Positions 14,937-23,888 of a stretch of DNA of 26,464 bases are shown piece after piece. The DNA is from DASZQY01 sp048498575 (GTDB lineage: Bacteria; Pseudomonadota; Alphaproteobacteria; Rhizobiales; Kaistiaceae). Under the pieces are notes generated by a model. It was not told the origin of the DNA and did not search any database. It saw nothing but the letters and a program-made list of their open reading frames with translations. A program made the position numbers and the translations under genes. The stretch is taken from positions 1 to 26,464 of the forward strand of contig JBEHXS010000020.1 of assembly GCA_048498575.1 (NCBI GenBank). The letters run 5' to 3'. Positions within the stretch are counted from its first letter, which is position 1; each line of letters opens with the position of its first letter.

Positions 14937-14946
14937 GCACTTAACT
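14927..14946. promoter_or_regulatory. Palindromic operator over the arsR start codon
   Basis: AGTTAAG (14927-14933) and CTTAACT (14940-14946) are perfect inverted arms around CATGCA. The start codon of arsR (14936-14934 on the minus strand) falls inside it. Binding by the ArsR dimer would block initiation directly, which suggests autorepression. Confidence 0.65.
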
Positions 14947-14971
14947 AATGCGGCGCGGCCGCAGGAGTCAA
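14942..14971 (-). promoter_or_regulatory. Possible arsR promoter
   Basis: On the minus strand TTGACT (14971-14966) is a five-of-six -35 match. The best-placed -10 is the poor TAGTTA (14947-14942), 18 bases on. This places the transcription start at or next to the arsR ATG, and the operator covers the -10. Confidence 0.35.
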
Positions 14972-14992
14972 GGGGCAGCGATCGAGACGAGG

Positions 14993-16534
14993 CTAGAGGG
15001 TTGCGGCCTTGCGCGGGCTGACGGCGCGCACCGCCGCCAGGATGAGCAGCGCGACCGCGATGCTGATCGCCGCAAGCCAGGTCCCGGCCGCGGCCAATCC
15101 CGCGGCGGACGCCCACGAGAACGAGACCAGCGCCTCGCCGAACGTGGCGATGCGCGACGAGGTATGGCGGCGGCGGAAGTTGCTGCGCTTGGCCTGGGCG
15201 CGGAACCAGAGCTGGATGCGGATCGTCGACAGCGCCGCGAAAAGGAGGCCGACCGCCGTCGCCAGCGCGTCGAGCGGCGACAGGAACGCCAGCCCGATGA
15301 CCAGCGGCCCGAGCACCACGGCGATCGCGCCCAGCACCGCCTCGACCTTGGCGCGGGTGATCGCGAGCGGCGACACCGGCGCGGTCGTGACCAGTTCCGG
15401 CGCATCCTCGCCGGAGATGGCGAGCCACGCCAGCGCGCCGCCGAGCTGGCCGCCGACCGTGACCAGCACCATGACGACAACGATGAGCACGCCGGTGGCG
15501 GCGCCGAAGTTGCGCATCAGGAGCAGCGCCGCCGGGATGAGATAGAGGAGCTGGGTCAGCGTCTGCGATACCAGCCACGGATCGCGGCGAAGCAGCCGCC
15601 ATTCCTTGCGCCGCATCGCCGCCGCGGGCGTGCCGGGATTGAAGCGATGCGCCCGGCGATGGCTGCGGACGACGGCCGGAAGATCGGTGGCGGCGAGCGA
15701 GTGTTCGCCGAGGCGGCGCGCGAATATCAGCATCACCGCGCCGAGAACGATGATCCCGGCGGCGGCGGTCGCCAGCAGCGCGGCGGGGTCGCCAAGCACG
15801 GCCCGCGCCGGCAGCCAGAGCGGGCTCGCCGCCGCCGGCGCGCTCGCCGCCGTCTCCGGGGAGACGACGAAGACATGCCGGTTCAGGCTGCCGTAGTAGA
15901 GGATCGCCATGATCTGGATGCCGATGGCGAAGGCCGCGCCGATGATGGCGGCGACGACCTGCGCCACCAGCCGCGTGCGGCGCGGCCCGAGCAGGCGAAA
16001 CAGGCCGATCGTGATCGCGACCGCAAGCGCCCCGGCGGTGAGGCCGACGGCCATCGACACGACATAGGCCGCGAGCCAGCGCGCGCCGCCGGTCAGGATA
16101 AGCACGTCGATCAGCGGCGCCGAGAGCAACACGCCCATCATCGCGACGAGCAGCGCGTTGATGAAGATCCGCACCGCGAACAGGCGCATCTGCGAGACCG
16201 GCGACGACATGACGAGGTCGAGGTCGCCGCGCGAATAAAGCGTGCGCGTCACCGTCTCCATCGCCTGGGCGAGCAGCAGCGAGGCGTAGAGCGTGACGAT
16301 CAGCGAGATCGAGATCAGCGTCGGCACGTCGGGATGGACGCCGGCGCGGCCGATCGGGCCGAGCAGCGCGTAGGCCGGCAGGTGCAGCACCAGCCCGACG
16401 AGGAGCAGGATGAAGAGCGCGGTGCCGAGGTGGCGCTTGTTGCCGGCGGTGATCATCGCCTGCCAGTCGCGCCACGACAGGCGAAGCTCGTTCCGCGCCA
16501 GCCAGGCGATCGAAGGTTCGCTTGCGGCTGCCAT
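14993..16534 (-). CDS. ABC transporter permease, probable exporter type
   Basis: This encodes 513 residues with many hydrophobic segments, probably about ten to twelve membrane helices. Examples are LGTALFILLLVGLVLHLPAYALL near residue 35, LISISLIVTLYASLLLAQ near 75 and VLIVVVMVLVTVGGQLGGALAWLA past 300. The segment TLYSRGDLDLVMSSPVS, repeated in spirit later as ISGEDAPELVTTAPVS, is typical of ABC-2-like permeases of large size in which each half resembles the other. The start at 16534 lies 2 bases after the stop of the ATPase gene, so the pair is one operon. The substrate is unknown. arsR begins 56 bases downstream on the same strand but has its own control region. Confidence 0.85.
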   Translation of the reverse strand: MAAASEPSIAWLARNELRLSWRDWQAMITAGNKRHLGTALFILLLVGLVLHLPAYALLGPIGRAGVHPDVPTLISISLIVTLYASLLLAQAMETVTRTLYSRGDLDLVMSSPVSQMRLFAVRIFINALLVAMMGVLLSAPLIDVLILTGGARWLAAYVVSMAVGLTAGALAVAITIGLFRLLGPRRTRLVAQVVAAIIGAAFAIGIQIMAILYYGSLNRHVFVVSPETAASAPAAASPLWLPARAVLGDPAALLATAAAGIIVLGAVMLIFARRLGEHSLAATDLPAVVRSHRRAHRFNPGTPAAAMRRKEWRLLRRDPWLVSQTLTQLLYLIPAALLLMRNFGAATGVLIVVVMVLVTVGGQLGGALAWLAISGEDAPELVTTAPVSPLAITRAKVEAVLGAIAVVLGPLVIGLAFLSPLDALATAVGLLFAALSTIRIQLWFRAQAKRSNFRRRHTSSRIATFGEALVSFSWASAAGLAAAGTWLAAISIAVALLILAAVRAVSPRKAATL

Positions 16535-16536
16535 GG

Positions 16537-17280
<744 letters not shown>

Positions 17281-17380
17281 GGTCGGCGGCTACTCGAAGA
17301 CTGGGATCCAGTCCCCGGCCTACATGGCGCTGGTTGAGGCCGCGTAAACCGGCACCCGCAATTTTACGCGAACCGGGGCC

Positions 17381-18643
17381 TCAGGCGCGGTGGACGTCGA
17401 GGCGGCGCACGCGGCGGATCGCCGGGAACCACCACGCCCAGAGTCCGGCCACGACCACGGTGCCGACGCCGCCGAAGACCACGGCCGGCACGACGCCGAT
17501 GATCGAGGCCATGGTGCCGGCGCGGAACTCGCCAAGCTCGTTCGAGGCGCCGATAAAGACGCTGTTCACCGCGTTGACGCGTCCGCGAACATTGTCCGGC
17601 GTCCACAGCTGGATCAGCGTCTCGCGCACCTGCACGCTGATCATGTCGGCGGCGCCGGCGAGCGCCAGCGCCAGCGCCGACAGCCAGACCACGCGCGACA
17701 GGCCGAAGATGACGGTGAACACGCCGAACAGGCCGACGGCGATGAACATCAGCATCCCGGCGCGGTCGCGGATCGGGCGGAGCGTCAGGTACGCCGCCAT
17801 GGCGATGGCACCAAGGCCGGCGGCGGAACGCAGGACGCCGAGCCCCCACGGCCCGGTGACCAGGATATCGCGGGCGTATGCCGGCAGGAGCGCCGTGGCG
17901 CCGCCGAGGAGGACGGCGAAAAGGTCGAGCGAGATCGCGCCGAGCACGACCTTCTCGCCCCAGACGTAGCCGAACCCGGCGAGCACGGTCTGCCAGGTGC
18001 GCTCGCCGAGCAGCGTCTTCTGGGCCGGACGCGGCACCAGCGAAATGGAGACCACGGCGCCGACCACCATGACGAAGGCGACGCTGTACGCCGCGCCGGG
18101 CGATATGCCGTAGAGCAGGCCGCCGACCATCGGGCCGACGATGTTGGCGATCTGCCAGGCGGTCGAGCCCAGCGCCACCGCCGAGGCAAGGTCCTCCTGC
18201 GGGACCAGGTTCGGGACCAGCGACGAGCTCGCCGGGTTCATGAAGGCGCGCGCCACGCCGATGATGAACAGCAAAGCGAAGATCGTGACCGTCGTGATCA
18301 GTCCCGAAACCGTGAGCACGAGGATCGCTCCCGTGCACAGCGCCTCGACCAGTTGTCCGATGCCCATGATGGCGCGGCGGTTGAAGCGGTCGGCGACGTG
18401 GCCGGAGACCAGCACCAGCGCCAGCGCCGGCGCAAACTGGACGAGGCCGACCAGCCCGAGGTCGAACGGGTTCGACGTCATGTCGTAAATCTGCCAGCCG
18501 ACCGCAACGCCGACGATCTGCGCGGCGAAGCTCGCCAGCAGACGCGCCAGCCAGAAGAAACGGTAACTGCGGTGGCGAAAAGCACTGTCCGCGATGGGGC
18601 GGCGACGGGGGCCCCGCGCGGCCACGCGTTCAGCGTCGCTCAC
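17381..18643 (-). CDS. MFS transporter, EntS-like (MFS_3) exporter
   Basis: This encodes 420 residues with about twelve membrane helices. FRHRSYRFFWLARLLASFAAQIVGVAVGWQIYDMT opens helix 1. VSGHVADRFNRRAIM is the loop 2-3 MFS signature, and SSSLVPNLVPQEDLASAVALGSTAWQIANIVGPMVGGLLYG is very typical of the MFS_3/EntS group. The start codon is GTG (18643). Members export small molecules such as siderophores; the substrate here is unknown. RimK lies 79 bases upstream on the same strand. The gap has only a weak GCGG/CCGC repeat, so co-transcription with GNAT-RimK is plausible and would suggest export of their product. Confidence 0.88.
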   Translation of the reverse strand: MSDAERVAARGPRRRPIADSAFRHRSYRFFWLARLLASFAAQIVGVAVGWQIYDMTSNPFDLGLVGLVQFAPALALVLVSGHVADRFNRRAIMGIGQLVEALCTGAILVLTVSGLITTVTIFALLFIIGVARAFMNPASSSLVPNLVPQEDLASAVALGSTAWQIANIVGPMVGGLLYGISPGAAYSVAFVMVVGAVVSISLVPRPAQKTLLGERTWQTVLAGFGYVWGEKVVLGAISLDLFAVLLGGATALLPAYARDILVTGPWGLGVLRSAAGLGAIAMAAYLTLRPIRDRAGMLMFIAVGLFGVFTVIFGLSRVVWLSALALALAGAADMISVQVRETLIQLWTPDNVRGRVNAVNSVFIGASNELGEFRAGTMASIIGVVPAVVFGGVGTVVVAGLWAWWFPAIRRVRRLDVHRA

Positions 18644-18722
18644 GTCTCAAGAACTCTCGGTTAATGGAAACGGAGCGGAACCGCCCCTCGATTCCCTGAA
18701 TACGCCGGCAGGAATTACGAGT

Positions 18723-20180
18723 CTAGTTGTCGAGGCGGTCGGTAAACCAGCGGGTCAATTCGATCCAGACCTGGTCCTTTTCGGCCTGGTCCTCGATGCC
18801 GTGCTCGATGTTGGGATTGTCGTTCACCTCGACGACGAAGATGCCGTCGTTGGTCTCCTTGATGTCGACGCCGTAGAGGCCCTGCCCGATCAGTTGCGCG
18901 GCGCGCAGCCCGATGTCGACGACGTCCGGCGGCGCCTCCGACAGGGCGAGCGTGTTGTGGGCGCCCTCCGTGAGATGCCCGTTGGCGCCGTGCTTGACGA
19001 TCTGCCAGTGCTTCTTCGCCATCATGTACTGGCAGACGAAGATCGGCTTGCCGCCGAGCACGCCAACGCGCCAGTCGAAGGTCGTCGGCATGAAGCGCTG
19101 CGCCAGCAGCAGGTCGGTGTCCTCGAACCATTCCTTGGCGAGCGCCGTCAGCTCGGCGGCGTTGTCGACCTTCTTGACGCCGCGCGAGAAGGAAGAGTCG
19201 GGCACCTTCAGCACCATCGGGAAGCCGAGCTCGTCGGCGGCGCGCGTCAGGTCGTGCATGCCGGCGAGGATGACCGTCGGCGGCACCGCGATGCCGTTAC
19301 TGGTCATCAGCTCGTGCAGGTAAATCTTGTTGGTGCAGCGGATCATCGAGATGGGATCGTCGATGACCGGCATGCCTTCCTGCATGGCGCGGCGGGCGAA
19401 GCGATAGGTGTGATCGTCGATCGAGGTGGTCTCGCGGATGAACAGCGCATCGAACTCGGCCAGCCGTGGCAGGTCGCGGCGGGTGATCGGCTCGATTTCG
19501 ACGCCGAGCTTCTCGGCGATACGCGACCAGTGCTTCAGCGTGGCGAGGCTGGACGGCGGCAGCTGCTCCTGCGGATTGTAGAGCACGGCGAAGGAGTAGC
19601 GCGGCGTGGCGCGGTCCTTGCGCGAGCGCCATTCACGCGTCGTGTGGGTGTGGAGCGCGGCGTGGAAATGCACCAGCTCCTCCGGCGAAAGCTTGGTTAC
19701 CGGCACCGGCGCCAGCTTCTTGATCTGGGCGCGGCCGTTGACCTCGACCGTCACTTCCAGGACCGGACAGCGGAACCAGTCGAACAGCAGGCGGCCGAAG
19801 CGATCGAAGCGATGGTCGGCGACGGCGCCGAAATAAACGACTATGCGGCCCGGCACGCTCCTGTCGTCGGTCGCGGCCAGCGCCCTCTGCAGCGAATCGT
19901 CGAGTTCGGGCAGCGCCTGCGCATAGAGCTGGCGGGCGCCGAGATCGACCATCGTCTCGACCGAGGGAATGATGCGGTGGCCGCGCGCCTCGGCAAGCAG
20001 CGAGCAATAGTAGCCGCGGCTCTGGTAATTGAACGACCGCGACAGGTTGATCATCTTCGGGCGCGAGCCGCGGAAGAGATTCGAACGGGCCAGGTAGTCC
20101 TTGGTCGTGATGACCTTGTGCGGCGTGTCGGCGTTGGGAAAGTCGCGCGGCGAGTCGACGAGGATTACCCAGTCAGCCAC
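18723..20180 (-). CDS. RimK family protein: RLAN domain plus ATP-grasp ligase
   Basis: This encodes 485 residues, longer than the roughly 300 of E. coli RimK. The N-terminal half (to about 170) is the RimK-like ATP-grasp N-terminal (RLAN) type, with MADWVILVDSPRDFP and NYQSRGYYCSLLAEARGHR. The ATP-grasp part (about 210-485) contains ALFIRETTSIDDHTYRFA and DPISMIRCTNKIYLHELM. The phosphate-binding VLKVPDSSFSRGVKKV and the metal-binding GIFVVEVNDNPNIEHG follow. It should join an amino acid or peptide by an amide bond with ATP; acceptor unknown. The start is GTG at 20180, with GGGAGA upstream. It follows the GNAT gene by 2 bases. RLAN-GNAT-peptidase gene sets have been predicted to make peptide tags or metabolites. 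Confidence 0.92.
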   Translation of the reverse strand: MADWVILVDSPRDFPNADTPHKVITTKDYLARSNLFRGSRPKMINLSRSFNYQSRGYYCSLLAEARGHRIIPSVETMVDLGARQLYAQALPELDDSLQRALAATDDRSVPGRIVVYFGAVADHRFDRFGRLLFDWFRCPVLEVTVEVNGRAQIKKLAPVPVTKLSPEELVHFHAALHTHTTREWRSRKDRATPRYSFAVLYNPQEQLPPSSLATLKHWSRIAEKLGVEIEPITRRDLPRLAEFDALFIRETTSIDDHTYRFARRAMQEGMPVIDDPISMIRCTNKIYLHELMTSNGIAVPPTVILAGMHDLTRAADELGFPMVLKVPDSSFSRGVKKVDNAAELTALAKEWFEDTDLLLAQRFMPTTFDWRVGVLGGKPIFVCQYMMAKKHWQIVKHGANGHLTEGAHNTLALSEAPPDVVDIGLRAAQLIGQGLYGVDIKETNDGIFVVEVNDNPNIEHGIEDQAEKDQVWIELTRWFTDRLDN

Positions 20181-20182
20181 GG

Positions 20183-20740
20183 CTAGCTTCTCCCGCGACC
20201 GCTGGGCCGCCTTCGCCTTCCGGCGAGCGGCTTCTCGAAGCGCAGCGCATCGGCGCCATCGGCGTAGTAGCCGGGATAGCGGCCGATACGCCGGAAGGCA
20301 TGGCGCTCGTAGAGGGCGATGGCAGCGCGATTGCCGACACGCACCTCGAGGCGCAGCGCCGCGCGGCCACGGCTGCCGGCGGCGCGCTCGGCGTCCGCCA
20401 GCAGGCGATGACCGACGCCGGCGCCGCGCGAGCGGCTGTCGACGGCTATGGAGTAGAGGCGCGCGAGCAAGGAGTTGTGGCGGAACAGGACGAGGTAATA
20501 CCCGACAAGGCTACCGGCGGAAGTTGCAACGCGAAGGCAGGCAGTATCACGGCCGATGAGGCGCCTGAGGCTGCGGCGGGACATCCGGTCGGATGCGAAA
20601 GACCGCGCTTCCAGCGCTTGCAGACCGGCAAGGTCCTTGTCTTCCGCGTCCCGTATTACCACACGCCGGATACCAGCCACGAGGCAGCGACTCGCTGACC
20701 GGCGCGGATGTGACGCCGAATCCGTAGAAAACTCAAGCAT
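20183..20740 (-). CDS. GNAT-family N-acetyltransferase, partner of RimK
   Basis: This encodes 185 residues from the ATG at 20740. The GNAT core runs from VVIRDAEDKDLAGLQALEARSF through LYSIAVDSRSRGAGVGHRLLADAE, where RSRGAGVG is the acetyl-CoA pyrophosphate-binding motif A, to VRVGNRAAIALYERHAFRRIGRYPGYY. The start is uncertain: in-frame GTG codons at 20680 and 20662 lie just before the conserved core, and no candidate has a clear ribosome binding site. It ends with a basic tail and stops 2 bases before rimK, so the two are one transcript. Many relatives beside RLAN-type RimK carry an extra C-terminal peptidase C39-like domain; none is present here. Confidence 0.88.
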   Translation of the reverse strand: MLEFSTDSASHPRRSASRCLVAGIRRVVIRDAEDKDLAGLQALEARSFASDRMSRRSLRRLIGRDTACLRVATSAGSLVGYYLVLFRHNSLLARLYSIAVDSRSRGAGVGHRLLADAERAAGSRGRAALRLEVRVGNRAAIALYERHAFRRIGRYPGYYADGADALRFEKPLAGRRRRPSGRGRS

Positions 20741-20853
20741 CAAGGAGTCGCGCCGGTGAGTTCCTGTCGCTGCTCCGTTTGCCAAGAGGGGTCCGCCGCG
20801 GGCATAACCCTGTCGGCCGCCATGCCGCCGCCGACGCCCGGAAACCCTGCCCG

Positions 20854-21636
20854 ATGCCCGCTTCCCACCTCACCATTCCCGACCTTGCCGGCAAGAAGGT
20901 CCTGATCACCGGCGCCTCGACCGGCATCGGCGCGGCGCTCGCCCGGGCCTTTGCCGCGCAGGGCGCGAGCCTCGGCCTGCACTACAATGCCAGCGTCGAA
21001 GAGGCCAAGGCGCTGGCCGCCGAAATCCGCCAGAGCGGCGGCAATGTCAGCCTCGTCCAGGGCGAGGCTTCGGAGCCTGCCACGGTACGGCGGATCGTGG
21101 ACGACGCCGCGACCGCGCTCGGCGGCCTCGACGGCCTCATCAACAATGCCGGCGGCATGCTCGGGCGCCTGCCGACCATCGACATCAGCGACGAGCATTA
21201 CGACCGCGTCATGGACCTGAACGCGCGCTCGGTGCTGGTGGCCTCGCAGGCCGCCGTCCCTCACCTCAAGCGCGCCGGCGGCGGCTTCATCATCAACACG
21301 ACCTCGATCGCGGCGCGCAACGGCGGCGGCGGCGGCTCGGTGCTCTACGCCTCATCGAAGGCGTTTGTCTCGACGCTCACCCGCGGCCTCGCCAAGGAAT
21401 GGATCGGCGCCGGGATACGCGTGAACGCGGTTGCGCCGGGCGTCATCGCGACGCCGTTCCACGAGCGCTATTCGACGCCCGAGCAGATGAAGACGATGGT
21501 CGCCGGCATCCCGCAGGGGCGCGCCGGCACGGCGGAAGAATGCGTCGGCGCGTTCCTCTTCCTCGCGTCCGAATCTCTCTCCGGCTACGTCGTCGGCCAG
21601 ATCATCGAGGTCAACGGCGGCCAGTTGATGCCGTAG
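20854..21636 (+). CDS. SDR-family oxidoreductase
   Basis: This encodes 260 residues. The coenzyme-binding motif TGASTGIG lies near residue 19, NNAGG near 96, the catalytic Ser in NTTSIAARN near 146, and YASSK (Tyr/Lys pair) near 164. The C-terminus GYVVGQIIEVNGGQ is standard for classical short-chain dehydrogenases. It should use NAD(P)H on a keto or hydroxy substrate that cannot be specified. The ATG at 20854 is preferred because the homologous sequence begins soon after; an in-frame upstream ATG at 20779 exists. It is divergent from the GNAT gene and converges with the antiporter gene. Confidence 0.92.
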   Translation: MPASHLTIPDLAGKKVLITGASTGIGAALARAFAAQGASLGLHYNASVEEAKALAAEIRQSGGNVSLVQGEASEPATVRRIVDDAATALGGLDGLINNAGGMLGRLPTIDISDEHYDRVMDLNARSVLVASQAAVPHLKRAGGGFIINTTSIAARNGGGGGSVLYASSKAFVSTLTRGLAKEWIGAGIRVNAVAPGVIATPFHERYSTPEQMKTMVAGIPQGRAGTAEECVGAFLFLASESLSGYVVGQIIEVNGGQLMP

Positions 21637-21649
21637 ACGCGGGCGTCTA
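21634..21649. other. Inverted repeat at the end of the SDR gene
   Basis: TAGACGC (21634-21640) and GCGTCTA (21643-21649) are perfect arms separated by two bases, beginning at the SDR stop codon. It lies between two convergent stop codons. It may act as a weak two-way terminator, but no T tract is present. Confidence 0.35.
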
Positions 21650-21656
21650 CCGCGAG

Positions 21657-23537
21657 CTAGGGCAGCACCTCGCGCCGGGTGCTCGGCTTTCCCGTCAGCT
21701 CCTCGCGCTCGGCGCGGTATTCGGCCAGCGTGCCGTTCAGCGCCATGCCGATCGCCTCGGTGAGCGCGTGGGCGGTATCGATGCGCGACAGGAAGACGTA
21801 GTCGGCGCCGGCGGCGTAGATCTCGTCGCTCTCGGTCAGCGTGACGGCATTGGCAATGATGATCGCGCCGGGGTTCAACTTGCGCACGGCGGCGACGATA
21901 CGCTTGTTGCTGGTGCCGCGGATAAGGTCGTCGGGCACGGTCGAGACGACGACGCGCGCGCGGTCGATGCCGGCGTGGTGCAGCGTGTCGGGATTCGACA
22001 GGTCGCCATACTCGACGTGGGCGCCGGCGGCGCGGATGCGGTCGTGGATGGTGACCGCGAAGTCGATGACCAGCGTCTCCTTGACCAGCGGCGGATCGTC
22101 CCGCGCCAGATCGTGGAGCAGCGAGGAGGCGACGCGGTGGAAGCCGAGCAGCGCCAGCCGCCACTCCTTCTCGTCCTGGCGGGCCTCCTCGGGCGGGTCC
22201 TTGAAGCCAAGGCGGCGCAGCGTCGGCGCCAGCGCCGCATGGATGCGGTAGGCGTTCTTGTAGAGCGGCGTCGTGGTCAGCGCCGTCAGCACGAAGGCAA
22301 AGATGAACGCGCTGGTCAGGTCCTTCGACAGGTGGCCGAGGTCGGCGCCGAGGAAGGCGATGACCAGGCTGAACTCCGAAATCTGCGAAATACGCAGCGC
22401 CGTCACCTCGGCATTCCGCTGGTCGAGGCCGTTGAGGTAGAGCAGCGGGAAGACGATGAGCTGGCGGGCGGCAATGGCCGCTACGGCTATCAGAACGGCC
22501 AGCACCAGCACGCCGGGACCGCTCGGAGTCGGGATCGAAAGACCGAGACCGACGAAGAACAGCGTGACGAAGAAATCCTTCACCACGCTGACCTTGGTGC
22601 TGATCTCGATCGAATAGGGCAGGCTCGCGATGGTCGCTCCGGCAATCAGCGCGCCCATGCCGGATTCGACCGACAGGTGCGTCTCGGCGCCGAACAGGTG
22701 CGCCGCGATCCAGTCGAAGCTCGCGCCGAGGAAGACGATGGCGAAGCACCAGGCGATGGCGCCGACGAGGATGATCTCGGGCACCTTGGCGATCCAGCGG
22801 AAGGCGACCGGGAAGACGTAGCGCGCAATCAGGATGGTGATGCCGGCGAGCAGCGCGATGCCGACGAACGATTCGATGATCGGCAGGAAGGCGGGATGGG
22901 CGAGGTTCGGCTGGATGACGATGATGATGATCGCCCAGACGTCCTCGATGACCAGCAGGCCCAGCGCGACGCGGCCGGGAACAGTGTCGAGCTCGAAGGC
23001 CTCCTGGAAGAGCTTGACGACCAGCAGCGTGGACGAGCCGCCGATGATGAAGCCGACGTAAAGCGGCCCCAGCGGTCCGAGCAGCCCGCCGAAGCCAACG
23101 AACGAGAGCACGGTGGCGACGAGGAAGCCGAACAGGATGATCAGCGGGTACTGGAAGGCGCCGGTGAGCAGGATGGTGCGCCCGCTCTTGAGGATCTTGC
23201 CGACGTCGATCTCGAGCCCGATGACGAAGAGCAGGAGGACGAAGCCGAGTTCGGCGATGGTGTCGATGCTGGCGCCGTCGGTGACCAGCTTCAGGCCGAG
23301 CGGGCCGGCGACGATGCCGGCCAGGATGTAGCCGGCGATCGGCGGGATCTTGATGCGCGCGAACAGGATGGCGAGCACGCCGGACAGGAAGACGCCGATG
23401 CCGATGTCGTGGACGAGCGGCGGCAGCTCGTTGCCGGCGGCCGCGGCCGGCAGGGCCATCGCCAGAAGCATGGCCGTGGCAAGCAGGGCCGCGGCGCTGG
23501 CGACGCCGATCACTCGCCCTCCGATTCGCCTTCCCAT
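21657..23537 (-). CDS. CPA2-family cation:proton antiporter with TrkA-N (RCK) domain
   Basis: This encodes 626 residues. An N-terminal hydrophobic segment ending LAMALPAAAAGNE looks like a cleavable signal peptide, which is unusual for the family. The exchanger domain follows (about 45-420) with IPPIAGYILAGIVAGPLGL, ELGFVLLLFVIGLEIDV, GFIIGGSSTLLVVKL and LISQISEFSLVIAFLGADLGHLS-like segments. The cytoplasmic part contains a divergent TrkA-N domain (about 470-600: VIDFAVTIHDRIRAAGAHVEYGDLSNPDTLHHAGIDRARVVVSTVPDD). It probably exchanges K+ or Na+ for H+. The start is taken as the ATG at 23537; a GTG at 23564 is possible. A 9-bp perfect stem-loop lies in the leader. Confidence 0.9.
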   Translation of the reverse strand: MGRRIGGRVIGVASAAALLATAMLLAMALPAAAAGNELPPLVHDIGIGVFLSGVLAILFARIKIPPIAGYILAGIVAGPLGLKLVTDGASIDTIAELGFVLLLFVIGLEIDVGKILKSGRTILLTGAFQYPLIILFGFLVATVLSFVGFGGLLGPLGPLYVGFIIGGSSTLLVVKLFQEAFELDTVPGRVALGLLVIEDVWAIIIIVIQPNLAHPAFLPIIESFVGIALLAGITILIARYVFPVAFRWIAKVPEIILVGAIAWCFAIVFLGASFDWIAAHLFGAETHLSVESGMGALIAGATIASLPYSIEISTKVSVVKDFFVTLFFVGLGLSIPTPSGPGVLVLAVLIAVAAIAARQLIVFPLLYLNGLDQRNAEVTALRISQISEFSLVIAFLGADLGHLSKDLTSAFIFAFVLTALTTTPLYKNAYRIHAALAPTLRRLGFKDPPEEARQDEKEWRLALLGFHRVASSLLHDLARDDPPLVKETLVIDFAVTIHDRIRAAGAHVEYGDLSNPDTLHHAGIDRARVVVSTVPDDLIRGTSNKRIVAAVRKLNPGAIIIANAVTLTESDEIYAAGADYVFLSRIDTAHALTEAIGMALNGTLAEYRAEREELTGKPSTRREVLP

Positions 23538-23569
23538 GACGCTATGTCGTGTCCCGCTCAGCACGGCAG

Positions 23570-23591
23570 GGCCGGCGCAGACGCGCCGGCC
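23570..23591 (-). other. Strong stem-loop upstream of the antiporter gene
   Basis: GGCCGGCGC (23570-23578) and GCGCCGGCC (23583-23591) form nine perfect GC pairs around a four-base loop. It lies 33 bases upstream of the antiporter ATG. No T tract follows on either strand, so a leader structure in the mRNA is more likely than a terminator. The function is unknown. Confidence 0.45.
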
Positions 23592-23697
23592 GATTCAGCC
23601 GGGAACACACTTCAATCGGGCGGCGGGCACGTGGTCAAGTTCGAGGATAAGGCAGTTCGCCTCATGATTTCCGCGAACGGGCCAATTTGCGGAGCAA

Positions 23698-23726
23698 TTG
23701 AGATACGCCGCCGCTTACGCTATCAC
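23698..23726 (+). promoter_or_regulatory. tRNA-Arg promoter
   Basis: TTGAGA (23698-23703, five of six) and TATCAC (23721-23726, four of six) are 17 bases apart. The start would be near 23733, next to the 5' end of the tRNA at 23735. An inverted repeat GCCGCCG (23707-23713) / CGGCGGC (23726-23732) spans the -10 and initiation region. Confidence 0.55.
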
Positions 23727-23734
23727 GGCGGCAG

Positions 23735-23811
<77 letters not shown>

Positions 23812-23888
23812 CTACCCTGCCACTCGGAATAGATTTGCGAACCCAAAGTCCGCTTTTGGCCCAAAGCGAACGCCAACCGAGTACCGGG

